Shown here one piece after another: positions 63,512 through 64,000 of a stretch of 64,000 nucleotides of DNA. The translations under genes and the position numbers were made by a program. Origin of the DNA: Pseudomonas lijiangensis (GTDB lineage: Bacteria; Pseudomonadota; Gammaproteobacteria; Pseudomonadales; Pseudomonadaceae); the NCBI RefSeq assembly GCF_018968705.1, contig NZ_CP076668.1, positions 2,243,001-2,307,000 on the forward strand. The letters are read 5' to 3'. The notes below the pieces were generated by a model. That model saw only the letters and a list, made by a program, of their open reading frames with translations. It was not told the origin of the DNA and did not search any database. Every line of letters begins with the position of its first letter. The first letter of the stretch is position 1.

Positions 63512-64000
63512 ATGGCTGCTACACGACCACTCGCCTTAGTAACTGGGGGTTCCTCAGGAATCGGTTTCGAGCTTGCGAAGCACTTTGCCCAGAACGGGTT
63601 TGACCTGGTCATTTCTGGTTCGAGTGACAAAGTTGAGAGATCTGCGGAAGAAATCAAGAAGTTAGGTGTTGAGTGTTTTCCTCATCGGGCCGATGCGGCC
63701 ACCTACGAGGGCGTTCAAGGTCTCTGGGATTTCGTCGTAGCGTTGAATCGTCCACTTGAAGCCGCTGCGTTGAACGTCGGCATCGGCCAGGGCGGTGCGT
63801 TCATCGATAACAAGCTTGAAGATGACTTCAAACTGATCGCCATCAACATCACTGGCACTGTGCACATGGCCAAGCGGGTCGCCCAGCATATGGTCGCCAA
63901 CGGGAAGGGGCGTATCCTCATCACCTCGTCAATTTCCGCGACTCAGCCAACTCCCTACGAAACAGTCTACGGCCCGTCCAAGGCATTCGGCTTTTCCTTT
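63512..64000 (+). CDS. Short-chain dehydrogenase/reductase, partial (runs off the window)
   Basis: ATG 63512 follows AGGAG by 6 nt. The 163 codons visible carry ALVTGGSSGIGFELAKHF, LNVGIGQGG (variant of the NNAG motif), ILITSSISAT and, at the edge, YGPSKAF, which is the catalytic Tyr-x-x-x-Lys. The C-terminal third lies outside the window. It is the third SDR gene of this end of the region. Confidence 0.88.
   Translation, partial: MAATRPLALVTGGSSGIGFELAKHFAQNGFDLVISGSSDKVERSAEEIKKLGVECFPHRADAATYEGVQGLWDFVVALNRPLEAAALNVGIGQGGAFIDNKLEDDFKLIAINITGTVHMAKRVAQHMVANGKGRILITSSISATQPTPYETVYGPSKAFGFSF

Overview
The window looks like a chromosome segment of a Pseudomonas, most likely from the P. syringae group. 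The inference rests on high-GC codon use in the core genes, REP-type repeats built on the GGAGCGAAT...ATTCGCGA half-site, an MvaT-type H-NS analogue, and MexAB-type and MagD-type genes. No rRNA, CRISPR array, transposase or integrase gene is visible. There is one tRNA (Asn, GTT).

Region 1 (0-18.2 kb) holds two interleaved nutrient-import loci. The first resembles the ferredoxin-import type (E. coli yddB-pqqL-yddA, Pectobacterium Fus): an STN-type TonB-dependent receptor, an M16 zinc protease lipoprotein and an ABC permease/ATPase form a minus-strand operon. A FecI/FecR sigma/anti-sigma pair with a clear Fur-type palindrome lies about 9 kb away. Between the two sits a phytate locus: a Pho-box-like site, a TonB-dependent receptor, a two-domain beta-propeller phytase and a dedicated ExbB-ExbD-TonB set. 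An AraC regulator and a GGDEF-like protein with a degenerate motif lie between the two loci.

Region 2 (18.2-22.7 kb) has gapN, tRNA-Asn, a 111-bp imperfect hairpin, a ParA gene broken near its 3' end and joined to an inverted DUF4189 fragment, and a DUF1963 gene. This looks like the scar of a lost island.

Region 3 (23-35.1 kb) is a second complete import island. It has a LacI repressor, a TonB-dependent receptor, its own ExbD-ExbB-TonB, a Tat-exported 2H-phosphoesterase-like protein with a perfect palindromic operator, then a Ugp-type ABC transporter and a decayed glycerophosphodiester phosphodiesterase gene. Together these suggest uptake and cleavage of a phosphodiester compound. Relics of a response-regulator receiver and of a ROK protein lie between the halves.

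Region 4 (35.2-49.7 kb) is a mosaic of small secreted or lipoprotein genes (LprI-like, DUF4189, adhesin-E-like, DUF1444, DUF2269), a chemoreceptor, an MvaT paralogue and many pseudogenes (LprI-like, alpha-2-macroglobulin, DUF2300-like, saccharopine-dehydrogenase-like). Its most striking feature is a recurring dyad of the form AGyAC-N4-GTrCT. It occurs six times here and upstream of the DUF1963 gene, usually 30-120 bp before a small accessory gene. It resembles the operator reported for Pseudomonas LexA2.

Region 5 (48.6-64 kb) has a metallophosphoesterase, a MexAB-type RND efflux pair whose outer-membrane channel gene has been internally deleted, two tandem LysR regulators, and a set of short-chain dehydrogenases, aldo/keto reductases, an MFS exporter and an epimerase. 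The last gene (SDR) runs off the right edge.
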